Below, one piece after another: positions 38,301 through 50,500 of a stretch of DNA of 60,000 nucleotides. Each line of letters starts with the position of its first letter. Position 1 is the stretch's first letter. The stretch is from Membranipora membranacea. Lineage: Eukaryota; Bryozoa; Gymnolaemata; Cheilostomatida; Membraniporidae. The notes below the pieces were generated by a model. It made no database searches and was not told the origin of the DNA. It saw nothing but the letters and a program-made list of their open reading frames with translations. The stretch covers positions 19,776,948 to 19,836,947 of the forward strand of contig OU612071.1 of the NCBI GenBank assembly GCA_914767715.1, given 5' to 3'. The position numbers were made by a program, and so were the translations under genes.

Positions 38301-41300
38301 AAACTACGAGGCAATATTTGGAATCATCATACACACTGATGGAAAGTCTAATCATCATTCAAACTCCCGTCCCATTTGTTTTATATTAGTTCCTTTCTAC
38401 CCAGGTCCTCATATCACCTACAATTGGTCATAATCACGAAAAAAAACTTTGAGTCGTAACAAAAAAACTGCCTGCTTTTGAACAGATAAATTTGCTGTGA
38501 CAATTTGATCTGGTCACAATCTACCCGCAAGTAATTTGTATAACGCTGATAATTTATTTTCAATTTTGATTTGGTTGATGCTATCAACAGGTAGACTGAT
38601 GCATGTGTTTGAGTGCTTCTCTCTCTACTCAAACTCTGCCACATTACTGAGCACTGCACAGCCAGCTGGTACTATAAGGTGTATACATGGAATCAGATTC
38701 ATCTCTATCACCTGGGTGGTAGTCGGACATACTTATATCTTCTACTCAAGTAGACTGGTTGGTAAGTGATATGAGTGTCGTTTCAGTGCTGCAAAACACT
38801 ATAGTATCCATATAGTATAGCATGGTTTAGTCAAAATTTGATATTTAATCTAAAAGATATCTAATCTAATCTAATCTAATCTAATCTAATCTAATGGTAG
38901 CTGAACAAATGCTGACAGAATGAGATGCAACAAAAGATTTTTCCACTTATTCAAGTCAGTCAATCAGTCAGTCAATCAGTCAGTCAGTCAGTCAGTCAGT
39001 CAGTCAGTCAGTCAGTCAGTCAGTCAGTCAGTCAGTCAGTCAGTCATTCAGTCAGTCAGTCAGTCAGTCAGTCAGTCAGTCAATCATTGGATCTTGGCCT
39101 AGAGAATTAATTTACACCTACTGCGTTATTTAGCCTCCTGAACAGGCTATCTCAAGCTATTATGAAGCGTTTTATGATTGTAAAGTTCTCGTTGCTAATC
39201 CCACTTGTCAGATCCATTGACTTACCTTATACTGCAAAGTAGCTCAGGACTTGGTTCTCCTGTCAGAAGAAATACATTTTCAAGCGAGTTCGAATTAATC
39301 AAGTCGGATCTCAGTCCGACTCCATTATGAACTAACTTCAACGCAGATAACTGAAATGGATGATTAACTACATGACTGAGAAATATATTTCAATATTGTT
39401 TGTGAAAACTTTAAAAATTATGCCTCATTGCAATAATGATGTACCTTTTCACCTAAAATCCCTTATTTTGTAGACAACTTCACGTTTGTTACTGATACCT
39501 TTTTGCTTGAGTTTGCATCGATGGCCTTCCTCAACACGTCAGTGTCTGTGGATACATTTTTTGTCATCAGTGCCCTGCTGTTCTCTTACCTGACCCTACG
39601 GCACTTTGAGAGAAACAAGACCGGCTTAAAGCAGTTTGTGAAGTCACTTCCTCGCTTCTATTTTCATAGATATATCAGGTAGGTGCAGATACTGAGCATA
39701 TATCGAGCAGGAGCAGATACTGAGTAGATACTGAGCAGATACTGAGCAGCAAATATTTTAAAGCATGAAAAAATCACTTCTTGGCATCTTGGCTAAGATC
39801 AAAGGGTTACTGCCAATGGCTGATTATATGCAGTTTTTGTTTTGGCAGCTAGCTGCACACTTAGTTTTGGAAGTCTTTTATTATGGCCTCACGCTTCTAA
39901 GATTATTCTGACATCATTCCCATTATGAAGTTTTAGGGCACCCTGCAACCCTCTTTATGGCCAGCCCAACCTTGTTTTATTTAATAGTACCAAAAGCAGC
40001 TTAATCCTGATTGGTTGGCTACCTCTTACTAGTGAGAAAAATCTTCTCAACGCTGTACTCAACATGAAATTTGTTCCCCTATGTAAGCTTTGAAGCAACT
40101 GTACGAATTTCACTGCATGTCACCCTAAAGATAGTTATTTGCATAGGAGCAGCCAAAGTATCTCAAGCCCTAAGCTGCACAACTCAAGTTCCCCGAGGTC
40201 TAGACTTACTGATTCTCTTTTGGGCGCTTTGGCATAAGTTATCACTTGTGTACGATTACCTAAATACTGTATTGTTTTTTTTACAGACTCACACCGGTAT
40301 ACGCTTATATGATACTGATAGTGAGCACACTGGCCTGGTATACTCTTGATGGTCCCTTGTGGCCGAGAAATGAGTTCAGGTCCATAGAACCTCATTGTGC
40401 AAATAACTGGTGGTGGAATCTCCTCTTCATCAACAACCTCGCTGGGCAGACGCAGAGTGTGAGTTTACTAGCTTAACGAACCTTACAGTGGTGTAAAAAA
40501 ATTAGAGGGGGGTTGGGGCTGAGACATCAGTATTTTGGTGCTAAAGTTTATTGCTGAAGCGCCAAAAACTTGGGAGTTGTTGCCGGATGTTCTTGTTCTA
40601 CTATTCAACTTTGCTAGCCTGTTTTGCAAATCATAGATGTTGGATGTTTTTATCAGGTACACGAACCATGAAACAATAATGTATTCATATTTTCAATCAT
40701 TTAACAAACATCTCCCAATCGATAATATGTATGTAACATTATTATTTCTGCAGTGCGCTGGTTGGGGATGGTACCTAGCCTGTGATTTTCAGTTCTACTT
40801 AGTGGCTCCAATTTTGGCTTTTCTATTCTACAAGTAAGTAAAAAACTTTCCTTGCTCTAGGTCAAGTCACCAGCACCGAACTGAATCATGGCTCTAGCAA
40901 CTAGTCGGGGTAAAAGCTTAATTAGTTTTTAAGGTAGGTTGGGGCTTATGACCAGGGACAGAAGGAGCTTTTATCAGCAGGCAACAGTGAGGATCAATCC
41001 CCTGATCTTACAACCCTGAGTCTGGCTCTTTACCAACTAAAGCCATTCCTGATTCCATCAGTATAATCAAATAAGGTCATGATCTCAAAATATGTTATAT
41101 TGAAAGCTGTATTTTCAAATGAAATCAAACTCAGGCCTAAGTGATAGTTGGTTGATTAAAGAAAATCTTGGACGAGCAAACATTTTGGTTGACCTTAAGG
41201 GCGAGGACGCAAATCTTTTGCAGGTTGCTCTCTGTCGCTGTCAGGTTAGAGCACACCTAGCGGCATACCAAACCCCTGTAGCCGATGGACTACAGTGAGA

Positions 41301-44300
41301 TCGGAATATAGTAACACTTGCAAGCTGACCAACTGAGCCACCTCCTGCCAGTGGCAGTATGGAAATTTGGGAGGGAATACCCCATAGATCATATTTTTTA
41401 AGTTGACCAGGAAGTCAACCTCTTCTTCAAAAAGCTGAGCTCTTCTAATCGCACATAAGTATTATATTGTCCAGATTATTTATTGTCAAACTTTTAATGT
41501 TTTGTTTTCTGTTTTACAGATCTTCGTTCTGGGGCTCAGTCATGATTGTATTCACCATTATGGTGAGCTGTTTATCTGCTACAGTTACAGGCTACCAACA
41601 GAGAATAGCAATGGCTGTCAATCCTGCTACAGTCAGGCTGAACTTGTGAGTGTTTTTCCCAGCATTACATACCAGACTCATTCTAAAGAACTTAATGTTA
41701 TCTAAAATATCTAGATATGATTTATATTCTTTTAACTATGAATTATAGAAATAGGATAATCCTGGGTTTTTTTATAAAGTTTCTGCTTGGGATGACAGAA
41801 TATGGTCGGTATCAGAATCCGGGAATCCAAGAGTCAAACATGATGCAAGCTATTAAGGCTGTATTCCTCTTTATATTGAGGAATAAGAGTTGGTTGGGCA
41901 CGCAAGTGTCGCAGGTCTGGGTTCGAAGAACCCTCCTGTTTTCTAACTACTGTCCCCTGGTAGATGTCCAATGCGTGATCTGATCTGATCTGATTTTGAT
42001 GAACCCATCAACCTAAAACATCCTTTGTATATTCATATTTTTAACTCAGCACTCTGCTACCAGATGACCCTTTGCCTGGATATGACGCCCCATGGAACCG
42101 CTATCAGTCATATGGAGTTGGCTTGCTGGCAGGATGTATAATCGTTAGTCTCAAGCAGAGAAACTTCAAATTTCCAACCGTAAGTTTTAGGTGAATGAAG
42201 AAGTGTCCTTGTTTGATGATTCATATTATGCAACACCTGCAAGGGTGAAAACCGACTGACATATATTCACATAAATAGAAGTTCATAAACATGGTTATTT
42301 ATACATGGTTTGGTAAAAATGGTTATTTTTATACGGTTGTTGGTTGTGGTTATTGTGTTCAAAAGTCGTTTTGACTTTGACTGATCACAAAGTCCCTTTG
42401 GATAAGGACTAGAGGTAATGGAGGTCTGTTTTATTTACTGCAGCTCCAACCTTGTAGCGATATGCTTCATGCTGGGTTAAGGCTGTCATTGTTGAAGAGT
42501 GGCACTAATGACTCAGAAACCTAGTTGCCACTAAACACCCTCTTCCTCAACATGGACGGACCTCGGTGCAGTCATTGACAGCATTGTCCTTATTATGATT
42601 ATATTATGGTTAGAGATTGTACTTTGTTATTTTATAAGTTTGCCCTGAGTGTATTCCTGCTCTTAGCGTCTCCTGTTGTAGAATGAGAGAAAATAATTTT
42701 ACTTCAGTTTGATGAAGTTTCTATATGGTAGCTTTATAATTAGCATCTTTGATCAACAATCCTAAAAATCCTAATGGTTTGCTTTCGAATTGTAGATTGT
42801 AAATCTGGCTGGGTGGGGTTTGTCAGCAGCGCTCTGCTTGACTGTGTTATATGGTCCTTATGATACAAGTATCGGTAAGCGTGTGGAGTATCTTAGTGAA
42901 GCCAGCATATACACAGGCCTCGCCAGGACTGCTTGGTCAATTGGTGTGGCATACGTCATCATATCATGCTCTCTTGGGCAAGGAGGTGAGAAAGTTGATT
43001 CACATAACTATCATTTTTTTACATAATGATAACAGAATCTTGCGATTGTCATAATTATCTTCTCTACCCGATATATAATACTAGTTTAATTCTAGATTTT
43101 TAAGAATCTTTAAGATATTTAATTGGTATTGGTATACAGTACAGCGTTCACATAAATAGTATAGTACATATAGTATATTAGTATTTTGTAGTCCTAGAAA
43201 TCTCACCAAAGGCCTCCTGAGGGACCTGTGATTTGAAGAGTTTATAGAATTGATTGGCGTAGACACTTTATTCCATACACAAGTAATCTTCAAGTAATGT
43301 TATTTATACAGGATGGATAGATGAGTTTCTATCCTGGAAAGGATTCATACCTCTCAGCCGATTATCGTACACTGTATATATCATTAACTTACCCATACTC
43401 TCCTCTCTGGGCCACAGTGCTAGAAACGGCAGCTTCTACACACAACAAATGATGGTAAGTTCATCAGGGGTGTCTTTTAATTAGAAAGAGGGATGCTTCA
43501 CTAAAGCAATATATCACTATATTATCACTTACTTGGTTGGTCTTTCTGTTAGACAAACTCGCTCCTGAATCATTCACTCAGGATTTATATAGTTCCATCG
43601 ATGACTGAGCGATTTGAAAGCAAGTGAGCAATCAGATTGTGATTTTGGCTGTTTCTATCTGAAAGAGCCCCAGTAGTATTTTTCTCTTCAAATAATCTTG
43701 TCACATAAGTCATTCAATCGACAATTAGGGAAGCTATCTACGTTCACTTACGTGTATATAATACTAGAAAAGCTGCAGCAATAAACGTCACTAAACTTCA
43801 GCGGAACAGAAAACAGACACTTTGTTTTAACCTAGATTAAGTTGGTTGGCAATAACTATATTATAATTGCAAAGTTGGCAAAGAGAAAGGATTACACTCA
43901 TATAGCTGTCCATCTTATACCTATGAGGTAGAAACTGAGTATAATTGCCCTATTTCTGGTAGACCTCCTGTCACGGGTGATTGCAAGTTATTCGATTATT
44001 TTTGCATCGTCCAAAACTGATCAAGTAGCATAAAACAAATTGGTTGTATAGAGATAGCAAACCGGCAAATACATTATGATTTCTGTTATCTTCAACACAA
44101 TCAAAATTAACAGGTAATTTTATTGAAATATTCATATATACCGTCTATGAATGAAGGGCCTTGTCAACATCTTCAGATTAGGCCGAATTCTTATTTATAT
44201 TCCCGAGAACCAACAATCCAAAGGATAGAAGATTGGAGTGTGACTGAGACCCATTTCAATAGCCTTATGTGGGCAAAACAATATAGTTTGGCCCAACAAA

Positions 44301-45840
44301 CTACTTCCCTTTAAACAAGGATACTTATACCTTATATACTTTGTTATAATCACCGACCAATGTATCATGACAAATAAGGCTGTGTGATAAAAGAAGTATG
44401 GAATTAAATGAATTTTGTTAAAAGCAGTTTAACATACTCTCCGACCAACTTTCTGAGACAGTTGAAGCAAATCACTGCACACAGCATACTTGCCAAGTAA
44501 TCTAAATACAAAATAGGGAGATTTTATTTTACGGCGATACTGCACCACAACGTGGTGCATCGAGGGTGCGAAGCACCCGAGTCACCCACCTGGGGGTTTG
44601 GGGGCGGTGTGAGCCCCCCAACGGGGTACGGGGCGGAGCCCTGTCTGCAGAAGCTCTGAGAGCGTTTCCAGCCACTAGGAAGGGCTAAAAAGGTATATTT
44701 GACCCCAAATAATTTCATGTTTGTACTAGTACTAAAATATCAAACTGAGGTGAAATACACTTTAAACAATTACAATCAATCCATGGGCCCCTGGGACTCT
44801 TACATACATGCCTTTACATTGTCAATGTCCAGTATCAAACACCCCATTGGCAAAGTAGAGGCATGTAAGTCCCAGGGGCCTTTGCCTGTCAAGACAGGCT
44901 ACAAATGCCAATGCAATTGCATCATCAAGATCTGAAAATGTGCTCAGTCACAGACAGTGAGAATCCAGATAAGGTACTATATTTTTGTTTGACTAACATT
45001 AAATATGTTTCAAAGTCTATGGTCCGAGCTTTGTTAAATTGTAGTGGACCTACCTTTGGAATTGTGAGGTTTCTATTTTCCTTCACTTAAATTTAACTAG
45101 AGTAGACAGTACAAAATTAATACTAAAAATTGTGTGATCTGAAAGGAAATGAGAACTAAAGGTATGCACTTGACTAGCTACTTTATATTGTGACCAATGG
45201 CAGTCAGTGTTGTGAGTTATGAGAGGATGCTATTGGTCATTTACAATAATAGGCTGAATCTTAACAGAACAGGTAAATTTGTTAGGATTGTTTAATTTGA
45301 TAATTCCTTTCAATTTTGTGTGCAAAGACCTTAACAGTAACTAGTCAAAAACAACATGTGCTTGGATAACTATCAAAAAATTGCGATTGGACTGTTTTCT
45401 CTAAAATCTGGAGGAAATAGTGAGATTTACAAAAAGTGGGAGGTGGGTGTAAAAATCTGGAGGGTCACGTCTAAATCGGGAGACTTGGCAAGTATGTCAC
45501 ACAGGATCCTCATAGGAATGAACTTTGGATCTCACTCTAAGTTTGGACCTAACTCTTATTTTGGATGTAATTGAACTTTGGATCTAACTCTTCAGCCAGC
45601 TTTAGAGAAATTGAGTTCATGCAGACATAAATGCATTCATTTATCTGCTGTACCAATCATTGTCTGTCTTTGTTTAAATTGACCAATCACTGTCTGTCTT
45701 TGTTTGACCAATCACTATCTGCCTGTTTCTAATTTTAGGTTACAGATCCTCTGCTGATAATCACACTCTCTTTTCTGATCTCCTATCCGTTCTCGCTGTT
45801 CTTTGAGCAACCTTATGCAAGACTAAATAAATTACTATAA
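35324..45840 (+). CDS. NRF-6-type acyltransferase, copy 1 (NRF domain + acyltransferase 3)
   Basis: Fourteen exons: 35324-35468, 36029-36220, 36567-36754, 37108-37253, 37942-38123, 38591-38761, 39474-39678, 40287-40458, 40754-40833, 41520-41645, 42050-42179, 42796-42985, 43312-43454, 45739-45840. All phases agree: 2172 nt, 723 aa. The start is the first of two adjacent ATGs, conserved in copy 2, followed by a signal peptide. Residues ~45-223 form the luminal NRF domain (YFDSFGKLGSGIL, a Cys-rich pattern with KYCHAS). A membrane segment follows at ~224-246. The acyltransferase-3 core starts at HGIRF (317-321) and WVVVGHTY with the likely catalytic His331, then about ten hydrophobic segments to SYPFSLFFEQPYARL. 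NRF-6/NDG-4 of C. elegans act in lipid or drug transport; the substrate here is unknown. The protein ends 9 residues after EQPYARL start, shorter than copy 2. Confidence 0.93.
37254..37290 (+). repeat. Duplicated splice-donor segment, 37-bp unit
   Basis: The exon-4 end plus donor 'tagctct|gtaagtttc' recurs 37 bp downstream at 37291. The decoy donor would extend the exon by 37 nt and shift the frame. The matching intron of copy 2 (51096-51170) has decayed versions of the same repeat. Confidence 0.7.
37380..37465 (-). repeat. Dispersed G-rich repeat, copy C
   Basis: Reverse-oriented copy of the 32205 and 34670 element, recognisable by 'tagtctgagccccccagact' on the plus strand. Confidence 0.6.
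37571..37812 (-). mobile_element. SINE with a U2 snRNA-derived head
   Basis: On the minus strand the element begins GCTTCTCGGCCTATTGGC then TAAGATCAACGTGT, which is the 5' end of U2 snRNA with about two mismatches in 30. After that it departs from U2. It runs about 230 bp to '...ctctgttttgtcataaac'. 'gctagtag' lies at both ends (37570-37577 and 37805-37812), a target-site duplication. The matching intron of copy 2 has the single empty site 'agctagtatt' (51451-51460) between alignable flanks. Confidence 0.8.
38861..38895. repeat. (CTAAT)7 microsatellite
   Basis: Seven perfect pentamers in an intron of NRF-type copy 1. Confidence 0.95.
38954..39086. repeat. (CAGT)n tetranucleotide microsatellite
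   Basis: About 33 units of cagt with a few 'caat' and 'catt' interruptions. It opens long Ser-Val-Gln-Ser frames that are not genes. Confidence 0.97.
39681..39752. repeat. Short tandem repeat of 'gcagatactgagcag' type
   Basis: Four to five imperfect copies right after the exon-7 donor of NRF-type copy 1. Confidence 0.7.
40975..41050 (-). repeat. tRNA-derived SINE-like repeat
   Basis: Reverse strand reads 'ggctttagttggtaaagagc' (A-box-like) and then 'ggggattgatcctcact' (B-box-like). Intronic; no cloverleaf. Confidence 0.45.
41225..41350 (-). repeat. tRNA-derived SINE-like repeat
   Basis: Reverse strand reads 'aggaggtggctcagttggtc', a typical A-box head, followed by unrelated sequence. The same head type with 'aggaggtaactcag' appears at 50574. 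Confidence 0.45.
44477..45504. mobile_element. Non-autonomous DNA transposon with 14-bp terminal inverted repeats
   Basis: 'catacttgccaagt' at 44485-44498 is matched by its reverse complement at 45483-45496. Flanks are 'gcacacag' (44477-44484) and 'tcacacag' (45497-45504), a 7-of-8 match that fits an 8-bp target duplication, as made by hAT-type elements. The ~1-kb interior has no transposase frame. It includes a GC-rich block (44530-44690) and an internal hairpin (44783-44883). It sits in the last intron of NRF-type copy 1. Confidence 0.65.
44783..44883. repeat. Inverted repeat (hairpin) inside the transposon
   Basis: 'gggcccctgggact' then 'acatgcc' on the left pairs with 'ggcatgtaagtcccaggggcc' on the right, with a loop of about 45 bp. 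Confidence 0.75.
45523..45733. repeat. Two short tandem repeat tracts
   Basis: First 'tttggatctaactct' type (45523-45595), then three ~29-bp copies of 'ccaatcactgtctgtctttg' type (45653-45733), ending at the acceptor of the last exon of copy 1. Confidence 0.7.
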
Positions 45841-45971
45841 TCACTTGTGGAAAGAGTGACAAGGCAATCGGAAATGGAAGCTCACAGAATGGAAACGAAG
45901 CGAACAGAGATGAGAACAGGTCGATCGTTGAAAATACTCACCAAGTTAAAGCTGACAATCAATATTCATGA
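45841..45971 (+). pseudogene. Decayed C-terminal tail of NRF-type copy 1
   Basis: Downstream of the stop, the DNA still matches the last ~44 codons of copy 2: 'ggaagctcacagaatggaaac' and 'caatattcatga' correspond to the codons for GSSQNGN and QYS-stop there. In copy 1 a TAA arises right after the LNKLL codons and the rest has drifted, so the tail is now 3' UTR. Confidence 0.8.
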
Positions 45972-47539
45972 TATCTGATTAAGTTTGCTGTTTTTTTATC
46001 GTGGAAGGAGATTTTTTTATTATAATCCAAATTTGTTGTTATTTTTGGATAGGACTTCTGATAACAAGCAACTTTGATGCTCCCAATTCTATAATTATAT
46101 GTGTGAGTGTGACGGATCTCTCACCATGTATGTTTACCAGATGAAGAAATATTCAAACATATATCGTAAATCAATCATTTTTTAAAAATATATTTTGCAT
46201 GCATGTTAATTTTCATTCCTTTGATAACTAAATGCTTCTCGTATATTTCATACACTTCTTAAAATTACATCTTTCATTTCAGTTATTACAAAGAAACAGT
46301 TCAAGTCAAAACTCTCCATTTGATAACCATCGCCGCAGCACCGAGGGAACATATAGAATGCTTATTTGTATCACTAATCATCATGATGAATATATTTACC
46401 TTGTAAGTGTTTTGTCTCACAGAGCATGATTACGTGCAAAACTGGGGATAGATGTAAATTGTAATTATATGGTAGGCTGTGACTTAAATATAACAATAAA
46501 CAGTAATATCAGTGAAGATAGTTATTAGATTAAACGTCCAGACAGATTCATGTCACCACATAATCTGATTGCAAACTATACAGCAGCATGGTGTAATATT
46601 ATGCAATACCCACTTGCAGCAGTAGGAAAATGATCTCCTTGTTGATATCTGGTCTATTGACGCTCTTAACTGAGAGAGAGAGGAGAACTGAGAAATAACT
46701 TTTTCAGCGGTGTTGGGTGGATGTTTCTTGCTGATTCTTAAATTCATTTCTGAGGTAAGCAGAGTTCCTTTTTAATTTAATTGATAATTCATTTATTACT
46801 CCATATATGCATTCAGCTTACAGCTTTGTTTTGGTGTAACCGTTCGTCTGTAGTCTTGTAAGTAAGCGGTATAGTTTTATTAAGCGTCTAAATTGATTTG
46901 GTAAAAATTATATCTAGAGTTACAGTGTACTAAACCATAACTATTATTTATTATATTATATACATAACAATTATATATTCTGCACGATTCTGAGTAGTGA
47001 ATAGCGGGTTAGCTAATTAGCCCATCAATCCATGGTGAGATTGCGCATTCGGCTAGCATGTTTGATATTCACTGCCAGTCCAACTTAAGGAGTTTTGAAG
47101 GTTCCTTGATCCAACTCTTTTGCTGTTGAGGCAGTTTAATTTTGTCTCCTTGTCTATAATTTTGACTTTTAGTATGCTAAATGCTGAAGGCTCTTGATTT
47201 TCACTAGAATCTTTTTCGCTGGTTAATTGTTAGCTGTGATTATTGATGACAGGGAAAGGCCAAGCCCGGTAATTATAAAACAATACCCAACCTTACCTAA
47301 TCTTACTCAAATCGACACAACTAAACCTGACCAACCTAAACTAACACATCCCTAACATTCCTAGCTCACTGGGTACCTCGAAGACCTTCCTAAATTTTAC
47401 ATTGACTAAGGCACTGATGATTGCTTCTCTTGGGTTGACTTTTTTACAGAGCGCTCGTATTACCCTAAGCAATTTAATCCTTAGGGCATGTGAAATTATC
47501 CTTGTTATTCTCATTGTGTCGTTGTTTTTGATAGGTTTG
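45972..47539. other. Intergenic region between the two NRF-type copies
   Basis: About 1.6 kb. AATAAA at 46495-46500 could end copy 1. The remainder is AT-rich and should include the copy 2 promoter. 'tttttgatag' before the copy 2 ATG mirrors the same string before the copy 1 ATG and suggests a 5' UTR intron in both. An upstream in-frame ATG at 47402 exists in copy 2 only. Confidence 0.5.
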
Positions 47540-50500
47540 ATGATGTCATCAGTCAGTATGGTGAGTTATCTCATCATAATTATAACAGGAATGCTGATAT
47601 ACACTGTACATTGTGACACTTATGATGGAAGCTCTGAACATGATGACTATGTGTCATTGTACCATCATCCATATATAGAACTCCAGAAATGTAAGTACAT
47701 GTACACTAGATACAAACTTTCCAAGGTTGTGGGTATTTTCAAGTTGTGTGCTTACCAGATATAACCTTTAGGTTTGCAGTTTAGTTTAGTTTCAGTTTAA
47801 GTACAGGTTCGGGTGTGCAGGCTTTTATCTGATGTCCTTCAAATGGCTATTCATACTGATTACATACGGATTCTGGTGACTAACTCACTGAAGTAATAAT
47901 TCAGCTAGTAATTCTTTGGACCTCACTTGACTCTGCTGAGTTGTAGTAAAAAGCTAAACAATCCTTTTACCTAATTCTTCAACGAGATGACACAGCAAAC
48001 TGTGAATTGAAATTGTTGTTTAAATTTTCAAATCCAGTAAATGAGAGCTACCTAAGGATAGTTATATTTTCACAATTGGCCTAGATAGAGAAAAATATGT
48101 GAGTAAAGTACAACCATATTTGACCTTTTAAAGAGTTATTTTGGTAGCGTTAGTGGCTGTTACTTTAAGGGTTACACATGGTTGATTTCAGAGTTAATTT
48201 TGCGCTGGCACAGAAGCTAAAGAAGTACCCATTGTTCTGTTTAAGTAGGAGCATCATTCACCTGATAAATGGTGGAATCCAGAGTAATCTGTCAACAAGT
48301 GATTTTACAGGACAAATAACCTGTATGACCAGCAGCAGAGTAATTTGAGGGTAGGCTAGGTTACAAATCCAAGAAATTAACACTTAACAGCATGATAGGA
48401 GACCAGATCTACTGCACTTTTTGCTGGCAATCTTGCAGCGGGGATGTTCATAAGCGCTGAGTGGGAAACATCAGTTTCAGCTAGCTCGCCAGCCCTGCTT
48501 ATGACAAAACAGAGGGTGGGCTGCTGCTAAAGAGGGATGCAATTTGCCCGAAGTCCTCATACTGAGATGTGATACATCCTAGAAAACTAGAATGCATCCT
48601 AGAGGTGAGGCCATGATGGACCACCTAATCGTAAGTGTGCAACAAGCTGCCAGACACTGAAACAGGCACTAATCAGCCATTGGCAGTGACACTTTGATCT
48701 TAGCCAAGCCATTGTTTTTATAGGGCTGGTCTGATGGTCCACCCTCACCAAGAATTATTTTTAAATTGTGTTCAACTGGTTCGTTACACATTTCATTGAG
48801 TTAAATCAGAAGAATAAACCATCGCCTTTGAGTATGCTAACTGGCATGTTAGTCTATATTTTTTGTTCTTGTAAGACAATCATTTCTATTTGAAATATGA
48901 TATAATCAAAGTTGGTTTCTTAACAAGGGAACCAATTCCTACTCACTTAAAATTCGTTCGAAAATACGATAATTATAGGATTAAGAGTGTTTATAATTTA
49001 TAATCATCTCAAATGGACTGGTGAGTTATCTGTACCACAATGGCTTTTGCTTACCTAAATCTAATGTCAACTAGATAATAATTGGTGGAGATTACCTTGG
49101 GTACACTCAAGAATTACTCCATGGTACTTTACCAATTCAATTGACAGTGACTAGAACTTAAAATCAGTGGAACTACCGGTAACTAGCAAAAATAAAGGCC
49201 AGGTTATGCAATCAATGCAATTTTGACTTCACTTTCACAACATGAGTGCAACACAATACCTAAATCAGTTAATAATTTATTGGTGTGGCCAATTTCAGCG
49301 AAACACAGTATATCACATGGTTAAATGCAGTCAAACACCATCATTTACATTATCGTTTGTTTCACATGTTCAATGCGCTAGCTAGCTTGATGATCAACTA
49401 TTTAAGCAATCAAATGGTTATATGACTGCTCTATCCCATTTAGGTTTACTCTGATTTTACGCTGTTCCAGCAAATAAGCAATTTTCGCTCTTTTTTTACA
49501 CAGCAATCAAATATTCTCATGCTAAGATGACTTTACTCTTATTGAAACAGCATTGTGAGTAAAGTATGCGCTTATTTAAACTGAAGATTGCACTGCTCTG
49601 ATTTCACCGACAATTTGGATGTTTTTCACCCCATTATTTTTCTCTGTGTAGTCTTTCCTCGTTTCAATATACTCATTGAATTGTTATGTGACTCTTTTGT
49701 AGTTTTAGAGAACCCAAAATCTGAGAATATAAAAAGGGTCTTTACCAAGCAGTTAGCCTTAGACCTCAACGATCCTGAACAGGTGTTACTGAACGCTGTA
49801 TCGACCCCCGGCATCACAGATGAATGTGTCGAGTCTATTATGTTTATAGCAAAGGTTCAGCGAAACGACATACGAAAGCTTCAATGTGAGTATAGAGAGG
49901 ACCATATTTCCAGTTTGATAAAATATTCCATTCTGTGGGCCAAAAAGAACCATAGTTCTGCGGACAGTTTAGGCTTCTCGATTAGCTAATCAATATTGCT
50001 AACTGTCTTGTCACAATATCGGACAATTTTATTAGAATGGGTTCTTCAATATGGCCTCTATATAGATCTTCTTGCGAGCCAATTGCAAAACTGCTGATAT
50101 TATATGTGCCACCTTAGGATCCAGTAATAAGCTACGTTTCCGTGAGCTCAATTTATGTCTCTTTAGTAGGAAACCGCTTCTGTTTCCATGGTCAGATATT
50201 GAGCTGAAACTCTGAAACTAACTGTCGCAAGTTGGGACTTGACCTAAAGTCTCCCAACTGCTTGTTTAGAAATCCTGCAATGTTTGCTACTGTATTTTTA
50301 ATGAAGAACTCTTTGATTCACAGACTTTGACTCATTTGGAAAGCTTGGTAGTGGTATCTTAATGGGGCACATTCACTTCCTTGGCATGTTTGATGAATGT
50401 ATCAATATCAACATCCCTATCAGTGCTGTCAAGGACACAAATATGGCGGAAGATTTCAAAACAAAATATTGTCATGCTTCGATACAATTTGGCTCTTACA

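Noticed and set aside
38920-39110. Open frames of repeated Ser-Val-Gln-Ser
   Set aside because: Direct translation of a CAGT microsatellite within an intron.
47402-47764. Longer N-terminus for NRF-type copy 2 from an upstream in-frame ATG
   Set aside because: The extension is not conserved in copy 1 and crosses an acceptor-like 'tttgatag' present in both; the ATGATG pair is conserved and gives a good signal peptide.
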